A stretch of 64,000 bases of DNA from Modestobacter marinus (GTDB lineage: Bacteria; Actinomycetota; Actinomycetes; Mycobacteriales; Geodermatophilaceae). The notes beneath the pieces are model-generated. The model was not told the DNA's origin, did no database searches, and was given only the letters and a program-made list of their open reading frames with translations. The stretch lies in NCBI RefSeq assembly GCF_019799945.1, contig NZ_JABGCH010000002.1, positions 230,219 to 294,218 of the forward strand, read 5' to 3'. Every line of letters starts with the position of its first letter. Within the stretch, counting starts at the first letter, position 1. The position numbers and the translations under genes were made by a program. Shown here one piece after another: positions 40,882-48,585 of this stretch.

Positions 40882-42137
40882 GCGAGCACAGCACCTGCGT
40901 GGTCGTCGGCGGCGGACCCGCCGGGATGGTGGCGGGGTTGCTGCTCGCCCGCGCAGGCGTCGAGGTGACCGTGCTGGAGAAGCACGCCGACTTCCTGCGC
41001 GACTTCCGCGGCGACACCGTGCACCCCTCGACGCTCCAGCTGCTCGACGAGCTCGGCCTCGCCGACGAGTTCTCGAAGCTGCCCTACAGCAAGCTCGAGC
41101 AGGTCGTCTTCCCGGTCGGGGGCGACCGGAACGTGACCGTCGCCGACTTCCGCCGGCTGCGCGTCCGGTACCCCTACATCGCGATGGTGCCGCAGTGGGA
41201 CCTGCTCAACCTGCTCGCCGAGGCGGGGCGGGAGGAGGCGTCCTTCACCCTGCGGATGCAGACCGAGGTCACCGACCTGATCCGCGAGGGGGACCACGTC
41301 CGGGGCGTGCGCTACCGCACGGAGGACGGCGGGACCGGCGAGATCCGCGCGGAGCTGACGATCGCCTGCGACGGCCGCTGGTCGATCGCCCGCCGGCTCG
41401 CCGGGCTGCGGCCCAAGGAGTTCCCCGTCCCGATCGACGTCTGGTGGTTCCGGCTCCCCCGCACCCCGGACGACCGCCCCACCTCGCTGACCCCGCGGGC
41501 GGCGAAGGGCCGGTTCGCGCTGGTGATCCCCCGCGACACGTTCCTGCAGCTGGCCTACGTCGGCCGCAAGGGAGCCGACCCGGAGATCCGGGCCCGGGGC
41601 ATCGAGCGGTTCCGGCAGGACGTCGCGGAGCTGATGCCCGACCTCCGGGACCGGATCGACGCGCTGGCGACGATGGACGACGTCAAGCACCTCGACGTGC
41701 GGGTCAACCGGCTCGACCACTGGCACGTGGACGGGCTGCTGTGCATCGGCGACGCGGCCCACGCGATGTCCCCGGTCGGCGGGGTCGGCATCAACCTCGC
41801 CGTCCAGGACGCCGTGGCCGCGGCGACCCTGCTGGCGGCACCGCTGCGGCGCGGCGCGGTGCGCCCGGAGGAGCTGGCCGCCGTCCGCCGCCGCCGCATC
41901 CTGCCGACGGTCCTCGTCCAGGCCCTGCAACGGGTGATGCACCGCGGCCTGGTGGCACCCATCGTCGAGGGACGGCGGATGGGGCCACCGGGGCCGGTGC
42001 TCGCGCTGCTGCGCCGGCTCCCCCAGGTCTCGATCGTCCCCGCGTTCCTGATCGGCGTCGGCCTGCGGCCCGAGCACGCGCCACCGTTCGCCCGGCGCCC
42101 CTCCATGCGCGTCGAGAACGGGGATCCCGGGCGCTGA
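40878..42137 (+). CDS. FAD-dependent monooxygenase, aromatic-hydroxylase type
   Basis: A 419-residue group A flavoprotein monooxygenase. FAD site CVVVGGGPAGMVAGLLLARAG at the N-terminus, the DG motif ELTIACDGRWSIARR, and GLLCIGDAAHAMSPVGGVGINLAVQDAVAAA for the FAD ribityl/phosphate. Highly similar in pattern to p-hydroxybenzoate-type and other aromatic hydroxylases. The ATG overlaps the thioesterase stop, so the two are coupled. Substrate unknown. Confidence 0.88.
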   Translation: MSEHSTCVVVGGGPAGMVAGLLLARAGVEVTVLEKHADFLRDFRGDTVHPSTLQLLDELGLADEFSKLPYSKLEQVVFPVGGDRNVTVADFRRLRVRYPYIAMVPQWDLLNLLAEAGREEASFTLRMQTEVTDLIREGDHVRGVRYRTEDGGTGEIRAELTIACDGRWSIARRLAGLRPKEFPVPIDVWWFRLPRTPDDRPTSLTPRAAKGRFALVIPRDTFLQLAYVGRKGADPEIRARGIERFRQDVAELMPDLRDRIDALATMDDVKHLDVRVNRLDHWHVDGLLCIGDAAHAMSPVGGVGINLAVQDAVAAATLLAAPLRRGAVRPEELAAVRRRRILPTVLVQALQRVMHRGLVAPIVEGRRMGPPGPVLALLRRLPQVSIVPAFLIGVGLRPEHAPPFARRPSMRVENGDPGR

Positions 42138-42224
42138 CGGTGCTCAGCCCGCCCGGTTCCCCCGATCTCGCTGGGCTGTGGACGGCGAACGCGCGGGAGC
42201 GCGCGCGTGCGGCAGGGTCACCGG

Positions 42225-42927
42225 GTGCCGCCGCGCCCTCGCCCGACTGCCCTCGCCGGCCGGGTGTTCCGCGGGAGCACCGCCGTCGCGGCCGACCTGG
42301 TCACATCGGACGAGCTGCGCGGTCACCGGTGGCGACGGTTGTTCCGCGACGTGTACGCCGATGCGGACCTGCCCGACGGGCACCGGCTGCGCATCGACGG
42401 GGCTGCGCTCCTCGTGCCCCCGCTCCGCGGTCTTCTCCGGTCGGACGGCTGCTCATCTGCTGGGCGTCCGGGAGCCCTGGACCAGCTGCTGGCGCGGGCG
42501 GTGGTCGAGGAGGCAGCGCTGCGGGCCGGCGCGGCCGGGCTGCCGACCGGACGCGGCTGCCGGTCGCCCGCCGCGCGGTGGCGCTGGCCGACGGTCGCGC
42601 GGAATCGCCACCGGAGTCCCGGCTGCGGGTCCTGCTCACGATGGCCGGCCTCCCGCCCGTTCCGCAGTGGTCGGTGCGCCGGGCCGACGGTGTGTTCATC
42701 GCCCGAGTCGACCTGGCCTACCCGGCGGTGCGGCTGGCCGTCGAGTACGACGGGGCCTGGCACGGCGAGCCGGGGCAGCTGGGCCGCGATCGGCGACGGC
42801 TCAACGCGCTGGTGGCGGCCGGGTGACGGTCCTGCACGTGACGGTGGCTGACCTGCACCGGCCGGACGCGGTGGTCGCCCGGGTCCGGGGCCTGCTCGAC
42901 GCCGAGATCGGGGGAATCGGGCGCTGA
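42225..42927 (+). pseudogene. DUF559 (endonuclease-fold) protein gene, decayed
   Basis: Recognisable blocks of an actinobacterial DUF559 protein appear in all three frames in the right order: PTALAGRVFRGSTAVAADLV and RLFRDVYADADLPDGHRLRI from the GTG at 42225; SAVFSGRTAAHLLGVREP in the next frame near 42430; LDQLLARAVVEEAALRAGAA back in the first frame near 42476; LPVARRAVALADGRAESPPE through LAVEYDGAWHGEPGQLGRDR in the third frame to 42826; and VTVLHVTVADLHRPDAVVAR to 42927. The last shift is explained by loss of one G in GGGTGGACG (now GGGTGACG). About 100 codons of the middle are also missing. Non-functional. Confidence 0.8.
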
Positions 42928-43017
42928 GCGCGCTCCGGCAGCCCGGCATCCCCTCCCCCGGCGCCGGCGTGCGACGGCGGGAGGTGCGCACCCCCGCACG
43001 GGGGTACCGGTGGGCGC

Positions 43018-43311
43018 ATGGGAGCACGCAACGCCGCGGTCGCGGCCGCCGACACGTGGACCGACCCCGACGGCATCCGCCGGCCCGCCGGTGAGATCCA
43101 CGCCTGGGAGCCGGGGCGCAACGAGACGGTCTGCGGGCTGTCGCTGAGCAGGTCGCGGCTGACCCGCTTCCCGCACGTCAGCTGGGCCGACGCCCAGCCG
43201 GAGTCGGGCCGGCACGCCGACGAGGTGCAGGTGGTGTGCCGGCGCTGCCGGGCCGGCATGGGTGCCCGCCGGGACGAGCGCGGCTGGACGCGGACCAACC
43301 CGCGGCCCTGA
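43018..43311 (+). CDS. Small Cys-containing protein of unknown function
   Basis: A 97-residue hydrophilic protein. A Cys at NETVCGLSLSRSRL and a CxxC at VVCRRCRAG suggest a zinc site; PHVSWADA lies between. The N-terminal AADTWTDPDGIRRPAGEIHAW looks family-like. TACCGG lies 7 bp before the ATG, compatible with a leaderless promoter, and a CCCCCG-CA-CGGGGG hairpin sits next to it (42991-43004). Function not recognised. Confidence 0.6.
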   Translation: MGARNAAVAAADTWTDPDGIRRPAGEIHAWEPGRNETVCGLSLSRSRLTRFPHVSWADAQPESGRHADEVQVVCRRCRAGMGARRDERGWTRTNPRP

Positions 43312-43327
43312 CCGCCGCCCGCGGGGC

Positions 43328-44218
43328 TCAGCCCAGGTAGTTCACGTGGACGTGGTCCATGTGGTTCGCCGTCGCGCTGCCCCGGTTGGCCATCGCCTTC
43401 CAGGCGGCGCCCGGCGAGCTGAGCATCCGCTGCTGGTAGATCAGGTAGTCGACGCCGAGCTCGTCCCAGTGGGCGACGTGGTAGGCGACGATCGCGTCAC
43501 CCATGGTCTCGTTGCTGAGGACCATGTAGTCCAGCGCCAGCCCGGACGGGTGGCCTTCCGGGTCGGCCGCGCTGGCGCGCGTGCCGCCGAGGGTGATGCC
43601 GCCCGCGCCGGCCACGCCGGAGACGACGGCGTCCGCGGCCGCCTGGACCTGCGGCTTGACCCTGCCCGTGCTGTTGGTGATGCGCGCGACCGCGTTCCCC
43701 GCCGCGACGGTCGGGGCCGCGGCGCTCGACGGCGCGGGCGCAGCCCCCTGCTCCTCGGCCGCCTCCTCGGCCTCCGCCTCGGCCCGGGCCTTCACCTCCG
43801 CGGCCGCGGACACCTCGGCGGCGGCGCGCGCGGCGGCCTCCGCCTCGGCCTGCTGCCGCTCGGCCTCGGCCTGGACGGCGGCGGCCTGCTCCTGCTGCGC
43901 CGCCGTCTGGGCGGACTCGCGGGCGCTGCGGCTGGCCGCCAGCTGCTCCAGCGGCTCCAGGTCCGGCGTCGCATCGGCCGGGACCCCCTGGGAGGTCATG
44001 TCGAGCTGGGCGGCCACGCTGACCGGGTCGGCCGCGGTGGCCTCGGCCTCGGCGTCCGGACCGGCGCCGATCACGACGTTCACCAGCAGGGCGCCGGCCG
44101 CCGCGACACCCAGGTAGAGCTTGGGGCGCAGACGGGGCGCCGGCGGGCGGCGGTGCCGGCCGGGAGTCCGGGCGGGGCGGTCGGCGGCGCGGCCGGACAC
44201 GGTGGTGCGGAGGTGCAT
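43328..44218 (-). CDS. Secreted coiled-coil protein with peptidase-like C-terminal domain
   Basis: A 296-residue protein. Residues 1-55 hold an Arg/Pro-rich start and a signal-anchor (PKLYLGVAAAGALLVNVVIGAG). An Ala/Glu/Gln-rich coiled coil follows (ESAQTAAQQEQAAAVQAEAE and on). The C-terminal ~120 residues have GHPSGLALDYMV, HWDELGVDYLIYQQRMLS and RGSATANHMDHVHVNYLG, resembling the His/Asp pattern of M15-like or ARB_07466-type domains in actinobacterial cell-wall proteins. Probable wall-acting enzyme or binding protein (inference). It has a 170-nt leader with its own promoter. Confidence 0.75.
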   Translation of the reverse strand: MHLRTTVSGRAADRPARTPGRHRRPPAPRLRPKLYLGVAAAGALLVNVVIGAGPDAEAEATAADPVSVAAQLDMTSQGVPADATPDLEPLEQLAASRSARESAQTAAQQEQAAAVQAEAERQQAEAEAAARAAAEVSAAAEVKARAEAEAEEAAEEQGAAPAPSSAAAPTVAAGNAVARITNSTGRVKPQVQAAADAVVSGVAGAGGITLGGTRASAADPEGHPSGLALDYMVLSNETMGDAIVAYHVAHWDELGVDYLIYQQRMLSSPGAAWKAMANRGSATANHMDHVHVNYLG

Positions 44219-44355
44219 GGGTGCGGGTGCTCCGAGTGTGCGAGCGCAGCAGCGACCCCCGGTGCGGCGGGCTGCGGCGGATGTGTGGCCGCGTGGTCCG
44301 CGGCCCGTCCGGGTCGTGCCGGCGCACCGACGAGGGTGACCAGCCAGGCGACGAT

Positions 44356-44385
44356 CGGTCTCCCCGGATGGGGCCCGGGAGACCG
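44356..44385 (-). other. Stable hairpin in a long 5' leader
   Basis: Arms CGGTCTCCC (44356-44364) and GGGAGACCG (44377-44385), extendable by G-U pairs, lie about 10 nt after the predicted start of the leader of the secreted coiled-coil gene. The leader does not match the ydaO (c-di-AMP) riboswitch that often precedes such genes. It may be a structured 5' end or attenuator. Confidence 0.45.
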
Positions 44386-44398
44386 ACCGGACCCCGCC

Positions 44399-44428
44399 AC
44401 CGTACCCACCGTTATCGCAACGTGACAA
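44399..44428 (-). promoter_or_regulatory. Sigma-70-type promoter with MtrA-like box
   Basis: On the minus strand: -35 TTGTCA (44428-44423), 18 bp, -10 TACGGT (44404-44399). The spacer includes GTCACGTTGCGATAACG, which resembles the GTCAC-N5-GxAACG direct-repeat sites reported for the cell-wall response regulator MtrA. It drives the secreted coiled-coil protein gene. The MtrA link is inference. Confidence 0.55.
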
Positions 44429-44470
44429 TCGGGAGTCCCCGATTCGTCGAGTGATACGTGTCGCGCGACC

Positions 44471-44496
44471 GGGGCGCGCCGCCGTGGCGGCGCCCC
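44471..44496. terminator. Hairpin terminator after the epimerase gene
   Basis: GGGGC-GC-GCCGCC, loop GT, GGCGGC-GCCCC: two stacked stems with a 2-nt bulge, 14 bp past the stop of the minus-strand aldose epimerase gene. Confidence 0.6.
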
Positions 44497-44510
44497 CGCT
44501 GGCTTTGGGG

Positions 44511-45749
44511 TCAGGAGGAGAGTTCGAACACCGTGGTGCTGTCGTACACCTCGCCCGGACGCAACTCGGTCGACGGGAAGTCGGGCTGGTTCGGCGAGTC
44601 GGGGAAGTGCTGGGTCTCCAGCGCCAGGCCGTCACCCTGCCGGTACACGTTCCCGCCGGTGCCCACGAGCGTGCCATTCAGGAAGTTGCCGGAGTAGAAC
44701 TGCAGCCCGGGCTCGGTGGTGGAGACGGTCAGCGTCCGGCCGCTGTCCGGGTCGTGCAGCACGGCCGCCTCCTCCAGGGCGTCCTCGTCGTCCGAGCCCT
44801 CGCGCGCTCCGTCGTCCTCACGGTCGAGCGCCCAGTTGTGGTCGTAACCCTGCCCGTGCAGCAACTGCTGGTCGTCCTCGCGGATGCGCTCACCGATGGG
44901 CGTCGGCTCCCGGAAGTCGAACGGCGTGTCCGCGACCGGCGCGATCTCCCCGGTCGGGATGAGCGTCTCGTCGACCGGGGTGTAGCCGTCGGCGTCGATC
45001 TGCAGCTCGTGGTCGTAGATGCTCCCCGACCCCTCACCGGCCAGGTTCCAGTAGGTGTGCTGGGTCAGGTTGACGACGGTCGGCGCGTCGGTGGTGGCCT
45101 CGTAGTGCACCTCCAGGCGGCTGTCCGCGTCGAGGGTGTACGTGACCGTCGTGCTCAGGGTCCCGGGGAAGCCCTGGTCCCCGTCGGAGCTGACCAGCGC
45201 GAGCTCCAGGGCGGCGACCTCGTCGTCGGAGACGTCGGTCGCCTCCCACACCCGGTCGTCGAAGCCGGTCGGGCCGCCGTGCAGGGTGTTCGGGCCGTTG
45301 TTGAGCGGCAGCTGGTAGCTCGTGCCGTCGAGGGTGAAGCTGCCGCCGGCGATGCGGTTGCCGTAGCGGCCGATGAGCGACCCGAAGTACGGGTCGTCGT
45401 CCCCGACGTAGTCGTCCAGCTCGGCGAAGCCGAGGACGACGTTGTCCACCTCCCCGTCGGCGTCGGGCACCTCCAGCGTCTGGATCACCCCGCCCCAGGT
45501 GAGCACCTGCATGGTGATGTCACCGTTGCTCAGCGTCCAGCGGTCGACCGCGGTGCCGTCGGGTGCGGTGCCGAAGGACTCCACGGAGGTGCTGGGGCCG
45601 TCGCCCCCGTCGTCCTCGGCCGCGCCGGCCGGGGTGGTCCCGGCGGGGACGAGCAGCCCGACGCCGAGCGCGGCCGCGAGGGGCCAGCGTCGCCGGGCCC
45701 GCGCGCCGGTCGAGCCGAGGGGTGGGATGGCGGAGGGGGGTTCGCGCAT
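44511..45749 (-). CDS. Secreted aldose 1-epimerase (mutarotase)
   Basis: A 412-residue GalM-type enzyme with a Sec/Tat-like signal (RARRRWPLAAALGVGLLVPA then AGAAEDD). Catalytic and fold landmarks: LIGRYGNRIAGGSFTLDGTSYQLPLNNGPNTLHGG (His), NLTQHTYWNLAGEGS (His) and LALETQHFPDSPNQPDFPSTELRPGEVY (catalytic Glu). It interconverts sugar anomers outside the membrane. An acidic insert (REDDGAREGSDDEDALEEAA, about residue 300) is unusual. GGAG precedes the ATG. It stands alone. Confidence 0.92.
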   Translation of the reverse strand: MREPPSAIPPLGSTGARARRRWPLAAALGVGLLVPAGTTPAGAAEDDGGDGPSTSVESFGTAPDGTAVDRWTLSNGDITMQVLTWGGVIQTLEVPDADGEVDNVVLGFAELDDYVGDDDPYFGSLIGRYGNRIAGGSFTLDGTSYQLPLNNGPNTLHGGPTGFDDRVWEATDVSDDEVAALELALVSSDGDQGFPGTLSTTVTYTLDADSRLEVHYEATTDAPTVVNLTQHTYWNLAGEGSGSIYDHELQIDADGYTPVDETLIPTGEIAPVADTPFDFREPTPIGERIREDDQQLLHGQGYDHNWALDREDDGAREGSDDEDALEEAAVLHDPDSGRTLTVSTTEPGLQFYSGNFLNGTLVGTGGNVYRQGDGLALETQHFPDSPNQPDFPSTELRPGEVYDSTTVFELSS

Positions 45750-45891
45750 GGGGTGCTCCGGTGTCCGTGGCGGTCCACCGGCGTCGTCGCACGGTGGCAG
45801 GGGGCCACCGAACCCGGAGCAGGAACGGCGAACGGGGTCGTGCCCCAGGTGCGGTCCCTAACGCGGCGACGGTAGGAACGGGGCCGGAGGG

Positions 45892-46185
45892 GTGTCAATG
45901 GCCGGTCGACCGTGCGTCGGCGCGCCGCTGCCGGACGTCGGGGAACCGGCACGAGAACGGCCCCGGGCCGGTGTGCAGCTCGTTGTCGCAGGGTGCGGGC
46001 GGGTCTACCTGTCCGAGGTGCACGACCTGAAGGCCAAGGGCGTGGTCTTCGAGGTCTACGAGGACATGCCCGGCGTCACCTGGGACGGCGAGGTCGCCAC
46101 GATCGAGGGCATGGGCCGCGCGGCCTGGTTCAAGGACAGCGAGGGCAACGTCCTGTGCGTCGACCAGGAGACGACGGCCGGCTGA
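45892..46185 (+). pseudogene. N-terminally truncated VOC family gene
   Basis: The last ~65 codons match the C-terminal half of a VOC protein: VHDLKAKGVVFEVYEDMPGV and EGMGRAAWFKDSEGNVLCVDQ, with the metal-ligand region FKDSEGN...VD. The upstream part (GRPCVGAPLPDVGEPARERP) has no VOC character and the first module (about 60 residues with a His ligand) is missing. I read it as a remnant; it may still be translated from the GTG at 45892 or ATG at 45898. Confidence 0.6.
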
Positions 46186-46204
46186 GGCCCCGGCGGACGC
46201 CAGG

Positions 46205-46894
46205 TCAGGGCCTGGTCGCGACCAGGGCCGTCCAGCAGCCCGCAAGCCGCGTCTCCTGCGCGAGCACGGTCAGTCCGGCGGCCGCACATGCGGCGGCCAG
46301 GCCGGCGGGGTCGGGACGGTCGCCGTCGGCCGGATGGCGGGAGACCGCCCGCAGCGGACGGCTGTCGACGATCCGCGCGGTCATCTCGCAGGAGTAGAAG
46401 CGCCCACCCGGGCGCAGCACCCGCGCTGCCTCGGTCACGGCCGCCCGCCAGTGCACGGCGTGGTGCAGCACGTGGTAGCCGAAGACCGCGTCGTAGGTCG
46501 CCGTGGGTGCAGTCAGGTGGGTGGCGTCGCCGTGCGCCACCTCGACCCGCCCTTCCAGGTCGCGGACCGCGGCCCGGCAGGCGATGACGCTCGCCGGGTA
46601 CCGCTCGACCCCCTCGACCCGGGCCGCCCCGAAGACCTCGAGGGCCAGCCGCAAGCCGGTGCCGCGGCGCCCCGGGCCCAGCTCGAGGACCCGGCCGCCG
46701 TCTACGCGACCGCCCAGCCGCAGCAGGACGGGGGCCTCCACGCGGCGTTGCACGAGGGCCCGGACGCGCGAGTCCACCCACAGCCGGTTGGCGTCCACGT
46801 ACGTGGGTGGGACGGCACGCGCCGGACGGCGGTCGGTGGGACTCGGAACAGGGGCTTCCCCGCCCGTCCCCTGCTGGGCGGACTCGTCGCTCAC
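46205..46894 (-). CDS. Class I SAM-dependent methyltransferase
   Basis: A 229-residue methyltransferase. After a ~40-residue N-terminal part it has DANRLWVDSRVRALVQRR, motif I GGRVLELGPGRRGTGLRLALEVFGAARVEGVE, YDAVFGYHVLHHAVHWRAAVTEAARVLRPGGRFYSCE, and a motif for substrate binding near the end. It starts at GTG 46894, divergent from the SDR gene at 46934 with only 39 bp between, filled by a 10-bp inverted repeat. The operator suggests shared control. Confidence 0.83.
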   Translation of the reverse strand: MSDESAQQGTGGEAPVPSPTDRRPARAVPPTYVDANRLWVDSRVRALVQRRVEAPVLLRLGGRVDGGRVLELGPGRRGTGLRLALEVFGAARVEGVERYPASVIACRAAVRDLEGRVEVAHGDATHLTAPTATYDAVFGYHVLHHAVHWRAAVTEAARVLRPGGRFYSCEMTARIVDSRPLRAVSRHPADGDRPDPAGLAAACAAAGLTVLAQETRLAGCWTALVATRP

Positions 46895-46899
46895 GACGC

Positions 46900-46928
46900 G
46901 GTTGTTCCCTGTCCGGATGGGAACAACC
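46900..46928. promoter_or_regulatory. Inverted-repeat operator between methyltransferase and SDR
   Basis: Perfect 10-bp arms GGTTGTTCCC (46900-46909) and GGGAACAACC (46919-46928) around 9 bp, in the 39-bp gap between divergent starts. It is AT-richer than its surroundings and must overlap both promoters, so it is a good candidate for a dimeric repressor (TetR-like) site. Confidence 0.65.
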
Positions 46929-46933
46929 GCCCG

Positions 46934-47779
46934 GTGACCGATATCCGCGGCCGTGTCGTCCTCGTCACCGGCGGCAGCGCCGGCATCGGCAGGTCCGTCG
47001 TCTCCCGGCTGGCCGCGTCCGGCGCGCGGGTGGTGACCTGCGCCCGGCACGGAGCCCGGCTGACCGAGGCGCTCGCCGGCGTCCCCGGCGTGACGGGGAT
47101 GGTGGCCGACGTGGCCTCCGGGGCGGATCGCGTCGCGCTGGTGCAGCGCGTCGTCGAGGAGCACGGGCGACTTGACGCCGTCGTCCTCAACGCGGCCATC
47201 GGTTACGCCGGTCTGGTCGAGGACACGCCGGCCGACGCCGTGACGACGATGGTGGACACCAACCTCACCGGTGTGGTCGACCTCGCCCGGCTGACGCTGC
47301 CCCACCTGCTCGCCTCCGCCGCCGACCGTGGCCGTGGTGACCTCCTGGTGGTCGCGTCGGCCGCCGCGTTGTCCCAGGTCCCCCCGCTGACCATCTACTC
47401 CGCGACCAAGGCCGGCGCCCACGGCTTCGTGAAGGGGCTGCGCCGGGAGGTCACCGCCCGTGGGGTCCGCGTGCACTCGATCATGCCGGGTCCGGTGGCC
47501 ACCGAGTGGCTGGTGCGCGGACGCGGCGCGGCCCCGGGCTCCGACGACGACGCCGAGGGCAGGCTCTCCCGCGGCATCCGCAGCGAGCGGGTCGCCGAGC
47601 AGGTCGTGCGCAGCCTGACGTCGTACTGGTCGCGGACGGTGTCCGTCCCGCGGTGGATGGGGCTGGCCCGGCTCGGTGAGGTCCCGCCGATCGACCGGTT
47701 GCTGGACATGACGCTCTCGCGGCAGACCGACCGGATCCGGCGGACCACCGAGCGGAGCGTCGCCGACCGCCTCGGCTGA
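46934..47779 (+). CDS. Short-chain dehydrogenase/reductase
   Basis: A 281-residue classical SDR. NAD(P)-binding VVLVTGGSAGIGRSVVSRLAASG, NAAIG, and the catalytic YSATK (Tyr-x-x-x-Lys) with Ser in VVASAAALSQ are present. The C-terminus is extended (RSLTSYWSRTVSVPRWMGLARLGEV...) and may bind membrane or an unusual substrate. Starts at GTG 46934 behind the shared inverted repeat. Confidence 0.87.
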   Translation: MTDIRGRVVLVTGGSAGIGRSVVSRLAASGARVVTCARHGARLTEALAGVPGVTGMVADVASGADRVALVQRVVEEHGRLDAVVLNAAIGYAGLVEDTPADAVTTMVDTNLTGVVDLARLTLPHLLASAADRGRGDLLVVASAAALSQVPPLTIYSATKAGAHGFVKGLRREVTARGVRVHSIMPGPVATEWLVRGRGAAPGSDDDAEGRLSRGIRSERVAEQVVRSLTSYWSRTVSVPRWMGLARLGEVPPIDRLLDMTLSRQTDRIRRTTERSVADRLG

Positions 47780-47833
47780 CCCGGGGTCGACCGCCGCACT
47801 CGACCGGACCGGCCGTTCCCGGAGACCGGACGG

Positions 47834-48574
47834 TCAGAGCCGGAGGCCGGTCATCCCGCCGTCCACGCGCAGCACCGTCCCCGTGGTCGAGCCGGCGGCG
47901 GGCGAGGCCAGCGAGGCGATCGCGTGCGCGACCTCGTCGGCGGTGACCAGCCGGCCCAGCGGCTGCCGCTTCCGCAGCGCCTCGGCCGCCGCTGCGGGGT
48001 CCTCGGCGGCGGCCAGCAGCCGGGCGACCCACGGGGTGTCGGTGGTGCCGGGCGCCACCGCGTTGACCCGGATCCCCTCGGCCGCGTGGTCGGCGGCCAT
48101 GGCCAGGGTCAGCCCGAGCACCGCCCCCTTGCTCGCGCTGTACAGCGCCCGCTGGCGCACGCCGACGAACGCGACGGCCGAGCAGGTGTTCACCACCGCC
48201 CCGGCCGGTGAGCGCCGCAGGTGCGGCAGCGCCGCGCGGCTGACCCGCGCCATGCCGGTCACGTTGACGTCGAGCACCCGCGCCCACTCGGCGTCGTCGT
48301 TCTGCCCGACCTCGCCGACCGCGCCGATGCCGGCGTTGTTCACCAGGACGTCGAGCCCGCCGAGCCGGTCGACCACCGTCGCCACGGCCGCGTCGACCGC
48401 CGCGGTGTCGGTGACGTCGCCCGGCACGGCCAGCGTGCCCTCCGGCACCCCGCCGGTGCTGCGGTCCAGCACGGCGACACGGGCCCCCCGCTGCCGCAGC
48501 AGCCGGGCCGTGGCCGCGCCGATCCCGCTGGCCCCGCCGGTGACCACGGCCACCAGCCCCTCGAAGTCGGTCAT
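47834..48574 (-). CDS. Short-chain dehydrogenase/reductase, sugar-type
   Basis: A 246-residue SDR: VAVVTGGASGIGAATARLLRQRG, VLVNNAGIGAVGE, NTCSAVAFVGVRQRALYSASKGAVLGLTLAMAADHAAEGIRVNAVAPGTTDTPW, and the VDGGMTG end. The pattern is that of sugar or sugar-acid dehydrogenases. GAGGAG precedes the ATG. It lies 11 bp after the alcohol dehydrogenase gene in an operon that begins with a 26-codon relic. Probably an L-fuconate/L-rhamnonate-type pathway step (inference). Confidence 0.85.
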   Translation of the reverse strand: MTDFEGLVAVVTGGASGIGAATARLLRQRGARVAVLDRSTGGVPEGTLAVPGDVTDTAAVDAAVATVVDRLGGLDVLVNNAGIGAVGEVGQNDDAEWARVLDVNVTGMARVSRAALPHLRRSPAGAVVNTCSAVAFVGVRQRALYSASKGAVLGLTLAMAADHAAEGIRVNAVAPGTTDTPWVARLLAAAEDPAAAAEALRKRQPLGRLVTADEVAHAIASLASPAAGSTTGTVLRVDGGMTGLRL

Positions 48575-48585
48575 CGCGCGGCTCC

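Noticed and set aside
44219-44398. Leader before the secreted coiled-coil gene as a ydaO c-di-AMP riboswitch
   Set aside because: The conserved ydaO sequence blocks are not present; only a simple hairpin is visible.
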